A stretch of DNA of 64,000 nt from Lingula anatina (GCF_001039355.2 NW_019773748.1:464612-528611), one strand, 5' to 3'; shown: positions 23,766 to 37,099, counted from the first letter of the stretch. Notes: generated by a model from the sequence alone, not told the origin. Numbers and translations: made by a program.

Positions 23766-24640
23766 GCTGTGCCAGAATGGCGCGAAAAACACAGACATTG
23801 CCAGACAGATTATTGTGTCAAACGGAACGGTCTACATAGTTTTATAGAGTTATGCTCAGTTTGAGGCACTACACAGAGACCAAGCCCAATGCATCGACGT
23901 CTTACCACCAGGATATAGGACTCACTGTCCTTCAGGGTATGCTGCTGCAATTAAACCAAAACCACCCAGTCCGTTTTGAATGAGGGACAAATTGTCACCA
24001 AAACTTGTTTTTCAAGGCTCTTAGCAAACACCAAACTGATTTCAGCAGGTTAGGATTCCAGGCGACCTCTGAGGAAGCCACTGTAAACAGCAAAGCAGCC
24101 TAGTTTGTTTCTCTAATGAATTGGGGACCATGACAGTTTCTGGGTAAAACACTGAAACCACGTGGCTTCTTTATTGAGGCCAGATTTATCTGTACAGCTA
24201 AACTGGTCAAAACAGAGTTTACAGACATTCTGAAGAGGCCTTCGACGAAATGTGTGCCACTTCTTAAGAGGCTAGGGTCATTGACAGTGTCAGTATTTGG
24301 AGTGGATACCACATTGGTGCCAAAACACCAATGGTAGTCATCAATGAAAACCTTAACCAGATCAAGGAATAATCTAAGAAAGGAATAATCTAGGAACCAC
24401 TTGTCTATTATTTGATAGGGGGCACCTTAGGAACAATTTTAGGTTGCAGGGCGAGGTTGCCGGTTCACACAGAGCACATTTAATAGCAGATAACTTACAG
24501 AACCAAGGGAATGAGTAGCTACCTTGGTAACAAAATCGCCATATTTGAACCACATAGACAATATGTGGGTAGGTCATTACTCGCCGAATCAACGGCCTGC
24601 ATGTCCTATATCAAAACTGAGCCAAATTGGACAAGTTTTA
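23766..24640 (+). pseudogene. Second, heavily decayed Tc1/mariner transposase
   Basis: Pieces in shifting frames follow transposase order: GAKNTDIARQIIVSNGTVY (helix-turn-helix, 23766 onward), SIWSGYHIGAKTPMVVINEN (about 24288-24360, matching the WGGI...GRTPLVVI.GNLN region), then SHRAHLIADNLQNQGNE and a degraded SPDLNPIE..W-like stretch up to RRI near 24590. Many stops and frameshifts. It sits about 0.9 kb after the first Tc1 relic, in the same orientation, but differs in sequence, so it comes from a separate family or insertion. Confidence 0.7.
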
Positions 24641-24899
24641 ACCGTATTCTGGAATTTTATTCCAGATTAAACTCTTAAAAACCTATCATAAGAAATGCCT
24701 TGCGGCTTGAAAGCTCTGGTAGCAGCAAGATGAGGTCAAGCGCAACAGCGACTGTTGCTGTGACTAGACACTGACATGGGGGGCCTTTGTGGGGCGTGTA
24801 ACTCTTTTAAAGACAATAATTAGGAAAATATGGAGATCCAAAATATCGCTTTCAATGGTAGTCGTATGACTTAAAATAGGCAATGTATTTTTGTTTGCT

Positions 24900-26286
24900 T
24901 CACTGACGAATTCAATAAATAAACTGATGTCACAATGACATCGAAGAGATTATCAAAAGTTATTAAAACACGATTTTAATCCTTATTTTCATTTATCAGT
25001 CAGCAAAATAGGAAAAAAAACTGATGAATTATGTTTTGGAAAAAATATTCCATATTAAATGTCAAGTCTGTACAATTGACCTGAAACATTTGCTTTGTCT
25101 TTCTCGTTTTAAAACAATATTTCGTTCCGTTTGCCACTACCGATAACATTTTGATCTCAAAAGGCTGCCATTACGTTAATCAGTGTAATTTTAATTTATC
25201 AATTAGTTGTACCTAGTACCATTGGTTTTGTGATTACTTATCAAGGTAACATTATTTAATCATCAGTGTTCACACTCAGGGTGCCTTAAATTTTGACCAA
25301 AGAAATAGGTGGCATCCTTAAAACAATCATTTATTGAGAGCATTTTTTCACAAAGCCAACTTTAAAAAATACAATCTACAAATGAAATTTTGCAGAGGGT
25401 TCGGATGAAAAATTTTCATTTGCTTATCTTTAACATAGATTACTAATGTCATTACTTTATCCGCCAATTTAGAAAAAAATACAAAACGCTTTTTTTGTTG
25501 TTGACAAATTTTATTGAAGAGTGATTTCGAAAAACAGCACAAACACACATAAAACATGAAACATATATTCCAGGAGTGTAAGTGAGATATTCATGTAGTA
25601 CATAATGCATCCTGTAAGCAATATATTAGTGTAGCTGTTAATTTCACGATGACACACCGGAATGCTCTTAGTATATAAACAATCAGTTACCTGTGTAAAT
25701 TTCACTTTGGTACCGTTCCGGTTGGCCAGTCAGCATAAGTGTAAAATTTTTAACTGGTGCAATTGTTTTGAATATAAGGTCTTCTGGGGTATTGAAGTAG
25801 GTCTACATGTATACAAGATTTCGATTTTAAAACCAGGGATATATAAATGTTAAAATATAAAGGTAAAATATAAAAAAGGTTAAATATTCAAGCACATTTT
25901 GTATCACAAGCTCAATTTCCTTTCTACTTGACCAATATTTCAACCAGTCGAGCAGGGGAATCTTGAAAGTGTCAAAAATGTATGCGTTTAACAGTTTCAC
26001 AAAATTTTGCCCAAAGCTGCTAAGTGTCCTTTTTATGCACTTCTTTCTGCTGTGCGAATTGATACTACACTAATTATTTACTATCAATAATGTGTACATG
26101 TATGAGCCGCCCTTTCATGCTTACTAAATTTAAGCTTGATCAAGCTTGATTCAAGTACTCCTATAAGAAGCAGACGGAAAACGATTGTCGGATAGATTGC
26201 GCAGAAAAATTCTAAAATCAAAACAATAAGAACTCCTATTACCAAAACACCGGTGGTAGGTTATACGCTTTCTAAAATCGCCGTTT
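24900..26286. other. AT-rich spacer before the gamma-glutamyltransferase 3' end
   Basis: No supported exon or repeat family; it includes the 3' flank (minus strand) of the gene ending at 26287. Short open frames look random. Confidence 0.5.
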
Positions 26287-29200
26287 CTAATAACCATCTG
26301 GATAGCCACCTTTTCTGAAGTCCGAGTTTGCATAGATGGCACTTCCGCTTCTGTGAATACCCTGTACCACAGAGGGCATGACAGCTTTATCTGTTAAATT
26401 ATGGTTTAGCGCCCTCAGACCCGAGATGTACACCTGAAAAGAAACATTTGGTTTGGTTTAATATATAATTTTGATTTAAAGGATGATTACAAAGCCAAGG
26501 AAAAAACTTAACTGAAATTTCAGTAAAGCCTTACTTTTCTGAACCCTTCCTCATAACTTATTTCAGGCGGTAACAGTTGGTGATGAATTCGACGAGCATC
26601 GATGGCTTGCTTGATATTTTCACCGAACCACAGTGTGCGTGCCGTAACCTAAATATAGATAACTAAATTCCGATTATGGTAAAGTACCATGATAATGAAC
26701 ACATTGTAAAGTTGTTCTTCTGGATTAGATATATGCTGAAGCTCAGGGAATACCAGCGAAAGTTTAATTAAGTACTAAAGTTACTGGCAGATCCCGGATG
26801 TCAAGAAGGCTTGGGGTGTACTGCATTCGTTTTTTCTCCAATCTATGTTTGAAGTGAGTACATAACACATGAAATAAAAATTTTGTTATAGAAGGGGTGC
26901 CCTTTCCCTATGGATCCGCTTCTGATTATGTTTTATATTGAGAAAAGAAAAAAGAAAACATACATATGCGATGGCAGTGGTGATCCTGGATCCACCGGAT
27001 GCCCCAACAACCAGGATTACGTCACCGTCCTTATTAACTATAATGGTTGGGCACATGGACGATAGAGGGCGCTTTCCGGGTCGAATGAAATTGTTAGGAG
27101 ACGGTGCGATTCCAAATGCATTGGTTATGTTTGGAGAGGAAAAGTCATCCATTTGATTGTTGTATATAATCCCTGTCTTCTTCCCTCGAACTCGAGATCC
27201 TAAACTGAAAACAGACTTATATAGATGTCATAATTTTCGATGATAACTTCCTAAAATTGGGCGTTAACAATACTAAAATATGCCAAAGACTACTATCTTA
27301 GTCAAAATATATAACAATAAATAAATAAATAATACATGAATGAGAAAAAGTTCCACGCGCGTTTTAATTAGCACCCATTTATCCTGCTGGGTATAAACTT
27401 CAAACACTTTTGAAATGTTTTATATAACATTATGCGAGTTTAATGAGGATATTTGGTATTCAGCACTCAAATAGGTACACTATCCTTCACATGAAATTGC
27501 ACGTGCCTATACGTTCAGATATAATTTAGTCCGATTTCCAGTGCAAAAGGGTTGTGCCTTAACAAAACTTTATATACATACTATAAATTAATGGTGCTGG
27601 TAACTGCGACAGCATCTCCATTTCCCGCCAAAACAGACAAATGCGAGGTACCCTCGGTCATTCTGTCGTAAAATGTTGGTCCATAATATGCCGTGTCATG
27701 TGTTGTGCTGTCTGTGATGAGACTGCGGATATGGTCCCCGAACTCAAGAGAGGTCATGTTTTTCACCAGCTAAAATATTAAATGAAGGATGTTAACTAAG
27801 CAATTCAGTATGATGATGACCTCTTTTTGTGAAACGAAAAACAAAGACGCTCTTATGTGACTTTCGCCCATAAAAAGAGTTTTTTTCATTAAAAAGAAAT
27901 TGATTTCTTTACCTGGTCCAAGGTGGTGTTTCTCAAGTAATCTTCATCACCAAACTCGGTTCTCTTTGCATACGCGAACTTCATCGCTTCTACCATACGG
28001 TGATATGTACGAACTGCATGCGAACCGTGAAGCTCTTGAGTAGTAAAATTATAACCTGTAAGATTCATCAAAGAGTGCTAGAATAAGATACTTACCTGTA
28101 GGCTGTACATTTAACTCTTTGTTTGCATTTGGAACATTTGTTAGCTCAACTTATTCCGCTAACTGTTTCGGGCTCAGAATCTTTAAGTTGTAGGCCTACT
28201 CATTAAGAATGGGTGGGCATGATCATTTGCTTCAATGATCTATTTCTTATTACTTTAATTGTAAATTATTCCTAGGTACCAAACAGTAGCTCAGATACTA
28301 AAATAAAATGGTTATCGAAAGCAAAATAAAGTAAATTCACTGTGTTATCTACATTTGAGTAGAAACTATATAAAACGCTCAAAAACTAGACAGTTAGTGG
28401 ACTAATTAGCTGCCACATTTAGTGCTTGAGAGAAAGGCAACAACCAGGGCTGAATGACGATCGAGGCTTTGGAATAATAGCTTCAGGTTGTATAACACTG
28501 TGCTTGCATGTACACTTATATTTGATCGGCAGGCCTACAACTAAGACAACCTGCATACGAAATAGTCTGTGTAGCAAGAGAAGTTCCCATTTTCATTTTC
28601 TTTAGCATAACAATAAAGGTCATTTAAATCAAACGCCAAAAATATTATTTCCAAAAAGGCATAACCATATGAGCCTACCTTGGAGAATGTTAAGTATAAA
28701 TTGATAAACAGCCCCACTAGATGGAGGCCGAGGTGTATACACTTTCATTCCGTTGTTCATTTCTAGGGTCAGGGGTTCCTTTTCTTTCACTGTGTATTCT
28801 CGCATGTCCTGTCTTGTTATAATGCCACCTAACGTCAAGATGCACCCAAATCAATTACTCTTAATTTCGGCAGTTAAATACATTTCACTGAAAATATCAT
28901 AATTTGCCATTTGCTATTTACAAAATGGATTAATAAATGCAATATATGAATGTTATTCCAACTGCATATTTTTCTTTTTACTTCTCATAAGTAATTTATG
29001 GCATCAAGTGGTATATCAGTCTTCTTAAACAGATATAGTTGACCTTTTTCCTGTATTTCATCAACGATGTCTCGAGTCAATTCAGAATCGTAAAATTCCG
29101 ATACTCCATCAGTAGCATTGGCAATCTTCTCTAGCGTAACCGCTAACTTATATCTGTACATCATATCACCTGCTTTTAATATTTTTCCTCTTGGGGCGAA

Positions 29201-30195
29201 CACTTCGCTGCAAAAATACCAAGAAACACAGATGTCAAACTTTTTGTGCATTTATAAACTTTGGTTTTGGCCAATTTGTTGATTTGCAGACCTCAGAAAT
29301 ATGAAGGCGACAAAGGCATAAAAACAATATCTGTAATCAATAGTTTGACAAACTTCAGGTCGACGCATTTTAGGACATTGGATACTGAGCACACAATAAT
29401 AAGTTCCCATGGAAAGAGAGGTACCATACATTTTTCTAAATAATACATTCGTTCTCCCCCAGGCCCAAGCTAACTTTGTATTCAAATTCATATTCTAAAT
29501 AATTAGTTTCGAAATAAGCACTACAGACCTGAGGCTAGCGTCGTTTAGGATATACTTTTCTAGTGCTATTAAGGCTTTTTCCAGTGCTTTCCCGACTTTT
29601 ATCCCTGATCTACACATGTTAATGGTAGGCACGAACAGTTCCCTCCACGGTAGTTTACCAAAACGTTGGTGGGCCAACCAGTAGCCTCTTATTTCTCCTG
29701 GCACCCCAATGGCTAGTCCCCCTATTAAAAACACGTCAACACCACAATCAAGAAACGAATAAAACGCTCCCATCCATAGCTCAACTTAACCTGCCGTTAA
29801 AATCTACGATGTCTCCAAAACGTCACTTAATTAACAAAAAGTGAAAATAGCATAATTCTGCGCCTGCGCACCATTCTCCAAATTTTTTGCTAATCCTCTG
29901 ATATAACATGCTTCAAACCTGACGTCGGTGCTTGGGCACATCTTAAAATATTTCTGTCACATACCTGGCGCGTCAGAAGTTATCAAGCAGGGCAACACAT
30001 CCTGTATACCCATATTGTTTTACAATACACCCTTACCAATAGTAGTTGCGGTTTTGCTAGGGTTGTTGGTGAACATGGTTTCATAAGCGGCAGCCGGTGC
30101 TTGTTCCCTTGCATCAATTGTATGTGCTGTTTTGTTTGCCCTTATAACAGTACACATTCAAAATATATTTTCATGCAGCCAAACAAAAAAGTACA

Positions 30196-30271
<76 letters not shown>

Positions 30272-30412
30272 ATTACGGTTTCCCTCAAGATCAAATCAAA
30301 TATATCCTAAAACAAGGGACTTGTATGCATGCATTGTATCATTAACAAAATCTTTTCATTTTACTCTCTGTTAAACAATTCTAAAGCAATGGCCAATCTA
30401 AATTTTGCTGCA

Positions 30413-30449
<37 letters not shown>

Positions 30450-31063
30450 ACCTGTTATAAACTGTCATGAAGAAACCTCCTCCGACACCCATACTGTGCG
30501 CATTGTGTACTCCTATACATAACAATGTCGCGATGGTCGCATCTACTGCTGAGCCACACCGGGCAAGAAATTCTCTGGAACGAAATGGATATATGATAAT
30601 AACTGGGTTGGCAGTAGTGGGCAGACAGGTAAAGAATAATAAATAAATGAATATATTTACACATGCAACAATTGGTGCACTTAATAGTGGGCTGAATATC
30701 TAAATCACTGGAAGTTACCTTCAGATTATAGTTAATAAGATTATCTCATCTTTGTTAGAAGGGGAACAAGAACACATCTTACTACTGCGAAACTCATAAG
30801 CGACATAGCACCGCATGCATGGGAAATTACATGTACTTGTAACTTACGTCCCCACTTTTGAGCATTCTCCAGCATCCGCAGCTACGGCGGCAAACCTGTA
30901 TTCTCCCAGTCGTGAAGCCGAGGGAGGCGCCTCAGGGTCATCGGCTGCGTTTGGAGTAGTACTTCCACCCACAGGTATGGTACCAGTAGCAAAGAGAACT
31001 ACCAACAATACCACCAATGCCACCACAAGCAAGACCAGCAAGATAACGTTTCGTTTGCGGAAA
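26287..31063 (-). CDS. GGT1: Gamma-glutamyltransferase (glutathione hydrolase), 11 exons; first coding exon not found
   Basis: Type II membrane ectoenzyme that removes the gamma-glutamyl group of glutathione at the cell surface; the precursor cuts itself before a threonine to make two subunits. Minus-strand exons: 30848-31063, 30452-30574, 30037-30140, 29529-29721, 29044-29207, 28679-28828, 27913-28055, 27582-27769, 26964-27204, 26535-26648, 26287-26433; phases agree throughout, about 594 residues (human GGT1 569). Seen: basic RKR then a long Val/Leu membrane anchor; GSAVDA; GVGGGFF; AREQAP (substrate-carboxylate Arg); VPGEIRGY; the catalytic Thr in GTSHLSV (codon 27647-27649); [24 protein letters not shown]-terminal RKGGYPDGY. 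All key residues are present, so it should be active. The first visible exon begins mid-codon after a strong acceptor, so a 5' exon lies to the right, perhaps beyond the retroelements or gap. Confidence 0.93.
30197..30268. repeat. (TA)n microsatellite in a GGT intron
   Basis: About 72 bases of TA dinucleotide. Confidence 0.97.
30412..30449. repeat. (AC)n(AT)n microsatellite directly at a GGT splice donor
   Basis: An AC run followed by ATATATATA ends at the donor side of the exon 30452-30574; the donor GT lies at plus positions 30450-30451. Confidence 0.93.
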
Positions 31064-31409
31064 CTGAAAAAAATCCAGCATATTTCATTAATAAAGTATC
31101 TAGAAATCAAATGGTTCAAGATACTGTATCCCCAGTGGAGGATACAAATTGGTACGACAAGCACATTTTATGAATGATCTTAAATTAACATAGGGAAACT
31201 GAACAAGAACATATCGTCTTGGAAAAATCTACTGGTCAGTCCAACAAATATGGTTTTTAAATGCTACGTATCTTTAGAAGACGCGTACGTTGGAACTTGG
31301 ATATTAATCCATAAACCTTTTTTGAAAGTATTTCATTATTATGTGAAAAATTCCAACAAATCCGTGCTGTGCTGAGAATACAAACGTTGGCGATATCTTG
31401 AAACATCTT

Positions 31410-31575
31410 GAATTTAACTCTCATCTGGATCATTTTAGGGATTATATGAGAATTGCATGCGCATGCGTAGAGCTCAAACTTGGAAGGTGAGTGTTCATGG
31501 CAAAACAGACAGCATAAACTGGGTGGGAAGGGTAGGCATATAATCCCTAAAATGATCCAGATGAGAGTTAAATTC
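31410..31575. repeat. 38-bp perfect inverted repeat at the DIRS 3' end
   Basis: Arms 31410-31447 and 31538-31575 are exact reverse complements around a 90-bp spacer. A shorter copy of the arm (aatttaactctcatctg) follows at about 31618, in the same orientation as the left arm. Confidence 0.95.
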
Positions 31576-34310
31576 CAATCAAACTTTAACTTGCAGGTAA
31601 GTCTCGTTTAATCTTTAAATTTAACTCTCATCTGATCATTCGAAGCTGACATGAACACGAACATAAGCAAATATAGATCTAAACTTTTATTAGTCCTAAA
31701 CAAAGGACTACAACACAATAACACAACTTGTTATAACAGAAGAACCAAAATCACAAGTATCCCCTGTGCTTCTGTTATAAAACCTAGCAAATGTGCTACT
31801 GTTTGACCATCCTGCTGTCCTAATCACTGTTGCAAGAGGTACTTTAGCTGCAAAAGCTCGTTGAAGCAGCTCTTGTGCTGTGTGATTTGAAAATATTTAC
31901 ATCCATTCCAGCTTTAAACATGACTGCCTTAATCCACCTTGAAATTGTAGCTTTACTAACAGGTGCATAAGGTCTAGTGTAACTAATAAACAACTGTGAA
32001 CAGCCAGAATGCCTAAGCAATCTAGTTCTATCTAAATATTCTGCTAAAGCAGACAACACACAAATTTGACTATCGTCTGCAAAAAAATTCACAGGAATAA
32101 CAGGCTGATTTTTTGATGGCCTAGATTGTTTTACAATATCTTGAGCTTTTCCTGATATGCCTGCTTCCTGCATGCATTTCCTGACAATTTGCATGCTATC
32201 AGTTTTAGTTTGTTTGCTAGTGAATGTTGACGTCCTTCCTGGCGTGGCAGGCTGAGTATCTTCCTTGTAGGTGGCAACAACACTGGCTCCGTGCACAACA
32301 GATGAAGCAGAACTGGAAACCAGTGCTGTGTTGGCCATAAAGGTGCAATGATCAGCACATCTGCCTGGTCCTTTTGAATTTTCTGCAACACTTTCTGCAT
32401 CAAACTAAAAGGAGGAAAAGCATAAAGTAAGTCACATGACCAGGACTGTTGAAATACATCAATTGCAGAAGCACCTGGATCAGGTTTCCATGAAAAATAA
32501 TTTTTAGTCTTGTGATTCAACCTTGGAGCAAACAAATCTAATAAAGGCTCACCAAAATACTTGGCCAATTTACAAAACACATCTGAATCAAGTGACCATT
32601 CTGTCCTGTCATAAAAGGTTCTTCTGTGTTTATCTGCTAAAATATTTGTCACACCAGGTATATGAGTACTACTTAACCAGGTATTACTATTGATTGCCCA
32701 GTTCCAAATTGACACAGTTACTTCATTACATTTATCTGAATGGGTTCCTCCCATGTTGTGAATATAAGCAACTGCTGTGCTGTTATCCATTTGTATTTGT
32801 ACGTGTTTATATTTCAACTGGTGTTGAAAAGACAATAAGCCTAACCGTGTTGCCTTCAGCTCTAAATGATTGATATGTTCTTTGTGTTCAATTTTTGTTC
32901 ATCTACCTCCTGTAGATTGGTCAGATTGATCAAAATTACCCTGATTGTATTTTAAAACTATAATTTTGTCCTTCTCCAATGATCTGTAGTGTAAAACACC
33001 AAAATTTACATCTGGCAAGGCAGACACCAATGATCCAATAGGTTTTGCCCCTTCCCTTATTGTGCAGCACGGATCTTTAATCATCTGGCCTAATAATTGA
33101 GATAATTTCCCTTGCCTATCAGGGGTAAGGCTCACTGCAAGGTCTTGTGAATTGAGGATAAACCCAAGGCGATTAATTTTCTGGACAGGAAAAAAATTGT
33201 GATTTTTCCTCATGAACCACAAAACCAAGGTCTGACAATAACTGAACAGTAGTCTGTACATTATCCTCACAACTCTCGTAATTATCAGCCTGTAAGTAAA
33301 GGTCATCTAAATATGCACAAGATACATGTCCCTTACAGCGCAAATGTGAAAGCACAGGTTTTAACAATTTTGTAAAAATCCTGGGTGCTGAAGCCAAACC
33401 ATTAGGCAAACAAACATATTTGAACAATTTTCCTTTCCATCTAAATTTCAAATACTTCTGATGTAGTTTAGAGACCGGCAGTGTATAGTAGGCATCTTTA
33501 AGGTCTAATTATGCCATATCACAATTCTGAGTCATAAGGCTTAAACATGTTTGAACACTGTCCATTTTAAAATGGTGATATTTAATAATAGAGTTTAGCT
33601 CTTTTAAATTTAAAATCATTCTGTGTGAACCATCCTTTTTGGGTCGAATAAAAGTTGGTGAAATAAACTGTCCTGACTCATCTTCACAAGGTACAATTAC
33701 ACCTTTTTGTAACAATTTGATAATTTCTGAATCAATTGTCTCTCGTTCTGCCTGATCAAAAACTACAGATCTGTGCTCTTGAAACTGACAAGGTGTTTCA
33801 GTTAACTCCAAAGTAGCCTCAGTCACATAGGACAGAATGGCTGGATCAGATGTTAATTTTTTAAAAATTGACAAAAAATGCTTTATATTTCCAGCTATAC
33901 AATAATACCGACTTACATTCAGTATTGTTTCTTTGGGTATGGTCTCTTCTTGAAAATTTGAGACGGTCCCTGGCCGTTTCTGGGTTTTTTGTCTTGCATT
34001 GTAGCTGTTCCATCCTAAAAAAGGCCTTTTGCCTTTGTTGAAAAACTGTCCATTCTTGTTCTGACTGTAGGCGGACTTAGGGTGAGATGCAGGCTGGTGA
34101 AAACTCGTGTACATTTCCTGAGTCTTTTTTGTTATTTTCAAGCTGTCCTCAATTTCTGTAACATTATTATCCAAATCATCTCCAAAGAGTAAAGTAGTCA
34201 CAGGGTTACTGGCTGAGCAGAGAGCCTTGTAATTGTCATTTAAGTCTGACTTGGTTAAATTTCTTCTATGTGCATAGAGATTTCATGCACAACTTCTGCC
34301 ATGATATACT
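31410..34310 (-). mobile_element. DIRS-type retrotransposon with tyrosine recombinase, 5'-truncated and mutated
   Basis: Minus-strand pieces in order: Gag tail and start of reverse transcriptase (about 34262-33509); reverse transcriptase with catalytic YLDD (about 33510-32899); RNase H (MDNSTAVAYI, about 32835-32620); a segment like the methyltransferase region of DIRS elements; tyrosine recombinase (about 32300-31760). The recombinase shows HSTRAAST, then a one-base frameshift, then GWSNSSTFARFYNR with the catalytic Tyr at about 31777-31779. A perfect 38-bp inverted repeat (31410-31447 / 31538-31575) and a partial direct copy at 31618 fit the complex 3' repeats of DIRS elements. No matching terminal repeat was found on the right. 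Stops and frameshifts make it inactive as written. Confidence 0.9.
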
Positions 34311-34869
34311 GGAAAATTCAGTATAAACTTCAAAATTACTGTTAACATTCTTGTTGAATAATGACAAAATTCTTGTTTTATTTTGTACAGTTTAAGCACC
34401 AAACTGCTATACAGAATACGATTTTTAATGATTTCAAAATTATGTTTATGTTTCTTAAACCTTGGCAATTTCTCGAAAAGATCGAATCATTGCCGTATGT
34501 CAAAACAAGAGTTTATACAACCATACATTATGTAATTGTTTTGTCAAAAATATGAAAATTGATCATACATAGCATTTTTCTGTTTAAAATCTGCCATGAG
34601 TAGAATGCTCGAAACGGAAAGAAAGCCACTAGCTTATGAAAAAAATACTTATTTCTGATTTGAAAAAAAAACCCAGACCGACCCCTTATAACACCTATCT
34701 CGTCTCAAAAAATGATTTTCACGTCAAAAACGTCGAATTTGCGTGTTTGAGGCCAGGTAATGGCTGCCGTTCAACGGCCTCTTCCATTTTAACCATGGAT
34801 GTTACGGGCACACAAGCCATATACTGGGGCAGCTTACCTGCACGGTATCAGGACAATTCCCTCCCCGGA

Positions 34870-35482
34870 NNNNNNNNNNNNNNNNNNNNNNNNNNNNNNN
34901 NNNNNNNNNNNNNNNNNNNNNNNNNNNNNNNNNNNNNNNNNNNNNNNNNNNNNNNNNNNNNNNNNNNNNNNNNNNNNNNNNNNNNNNNNNNNNNNNNNNN
35001 NNNNNNNNNNNNNNNNNNNNNNNNNNNNNNNNNNNNNNNNNNNNNNNNNNNNNNNNNNNNNNNNNNNNNNNNNNNNNNNNNNNNNNNNNNNNNNNNNNNN
35101 NNNNNNNNNNNNNNNNNNNNNNNNNNNNNNNNNNNNNNNNNNNNNNNNNNNNNNNNNNNNNNNNNNNNNNNNNNNNNNNNNNNNNNNNNNNNNNNNNNNN
35201 NNNNNNNNNNNNNNNNNNNNNNNNNNNNNNNNNNNNNNNNNNNNNNNNNNNNNNNNNNNNNNNNNNNNNNNNNNNNNNNNNNNNNNNNNNNNNNNNNNNN
35301 NNNNNNNNNNNNNNNNNNNNNNNNNNNNNNNNNNNNNNNNNNNNNNNNNNNNNNNNNNNNNNNNNNNNNNNNNNNNNNNNNNNNNNNNNNNNNNNNNNNN
35401 NNNNNNNNNNNNNNNNNNNNNNNNNNNNNNNNNNNNNNNNNNNNNNNNNNNNNNNNNNNNNNNNNNNNNNNNNNNNNNNNNN
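34870..35482. other. Assembly gap (613 Ns)
   Basis: Unsequenced. On its right edge, 35495-35528 can fold on itself (acttaccctgcaa / ttgcagggaataagt). Open frames crossing the gap are meaningless. Confidence 1.
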
Positions 35483-35579
35483 TGAGCGAACGAGCACTTA
35501 CCCTGCAAATTCTTGCAGGGAATAAGTGTTAAAGTGCGGCTGGAAAAGGAGGGTTTATACATATTTCAAGGGCAAGGAA

Positions 35580-37090
35580 GCGTGTGGTGCGAGCAAAGAA
35601 TGTTTACACAATGTTGTCCGATTTTAAAGGATAGATCATCTGACCCGCGTATACCAATGAATTATAGAGGGGTTAGTCTTTTCTCATGTATAAGTAAACT
35701 TTTTAGTTCGTTATTGTGTAATCGACTGTCTGCTTACCTGAATCACAACAACTTACTAGCAGATGAGCAAAATGGTTTCAGGAAAGATAGATCATGTGAA
35801 GATCATGCCTTTGCACTCAATAGTATTGTTAAGAATAACACACAGGTATTCGCAGCATTTATTGATCTAAAAAAAATGTTTCCATTACATCGATAGAGAT
35901 ATTATGTTGTATAAGTTATTGATAAATGGGGAAAATTGAAAATTTTGTCGAGCGTTGAAAAACATATACTATCAAACAACTGCCTGTGTCAAAATCAATG
36001 ACACGTATACTGACTGGTTCAACTGTCGTACTGGTGTAAGGCAAGGCGACAACATCTCGCCAACTTTATTCTCCATTTTTGCAAATGATATAGTAAGTGA
36101 AATTAATGATCTAGGAGTTGGAATAACGTACGAAGACAACCAGGTGTCTATTCTCCTATATGCAGACGACATTGCACCATCAGCACGTAATTTACAGGTC
36201 ATGCTTGATTGTCTTGTTGATTGGTGCAAACGCTGGAGGGTAACTCTCAATGCAAAGAAATCAAAATGCCATAATGTAAAGGTTTTTCATTATACCTTCA
36301 CTATTGGTAATAACGCTTTGGAGACAGTGGACAGATACAAATACCTTGGTGTTACATTCCATTACTCAGGCCAATTTCTACATAATGCTGAGGAGTTAGC
36401 GAAAGGGGCCAGCAGAGGGCTAGGTGGTATGATTATAATAGGATACATAGCTTGGAAGATATTGGATTTAATACTTTTGAACAACTGTTTAGATCATGTA
36501 TCATGCCTATCACTAACTACAGCGCCTCTGTATGGGGGTAAAGGACATTCCAATCTATAGAGAATGTACAATTACGAGCTATTAGGTATTATATGGGAGT
36601 GCATAGATTCGCACCAATATTAGCACTTTATGGTGAGGTCGGTTGGATGCCTCTAGCTTACACTCAGTGGATGTGCATAATTAGATATTGGAATAGATTA
36701 AAAGCCATGGATGACAATAGACTTACCAAGAGACTGTTTGAGTACGACTACATATTATGTGAAAATTATTGGTGTAGCGATCTCAGAATAATCATGCAAA
36801 AGCTACAGTTAGAAGATATATACACAATGCGGTCAGCGGTAGACTTAGAGCTGGCACATGGGAAAATTATTGAATTGTACAAGGTGTTATGGAAAAACGA
36901 CATCCTGAAAAAGCCAAAGCTAAGAACATATATACTCTTCAAAAACACCTTCAACTGTGAGTCATATGTTAGATTGTCCATGAGTAAGACATTAAGATCA
37001 GTACTGTGCCAATTTAGATGCGGAATACTACCACTAAGACTTGAGACTGGTCGATATGTAGGGGAAGAGACTTCTTCCCGCCTTTGAAAA
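35580..37090 (+). mobile_element. LINE-type (non-LTR) retrotransposon fragment with reverse transcriptase
   Basis: Frames at about 35580-35896, 35955-36560 and 36593-37087 together follow reverse-transcriptase order: NYRGVSLFSCISKLF, DEQNGFRKDRSCEDH, FIDLKK, VRQGDNISPTLFSIF, LLYADDIA (catalytic YADD, about 36155-36166), then KYLGVTF. A 3' region without motifs known to me follows. At least two frameshifts or stops (near 35896 and 36560) break it. The 5' end is lost at or inside the gap. It differs from the LINE pieces at 48.5 and 60.5 kb. Inactive. Confidence 0.9.
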
Positions 37091-37099
37091 TTGTGTAAC

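Noticed and set aside
24100-24592. Minus-strand frames of about 70 codons at 24.1-24.6 kb
   Set aside because: They are antisense to the decayed Tc1/mariner transposase read on the plus strand.
26938-27156. Plus-strand open frame inside GGT
   Set aside because: Antisense shadow of the GGT exon that encodes PLSSMCPT and GASGG.
34636-35562. Long open frames spanning about 34.6-35.5 kb on both strands
   Set aside because: They consist almost entirely of the 613-base N run and carry no information.
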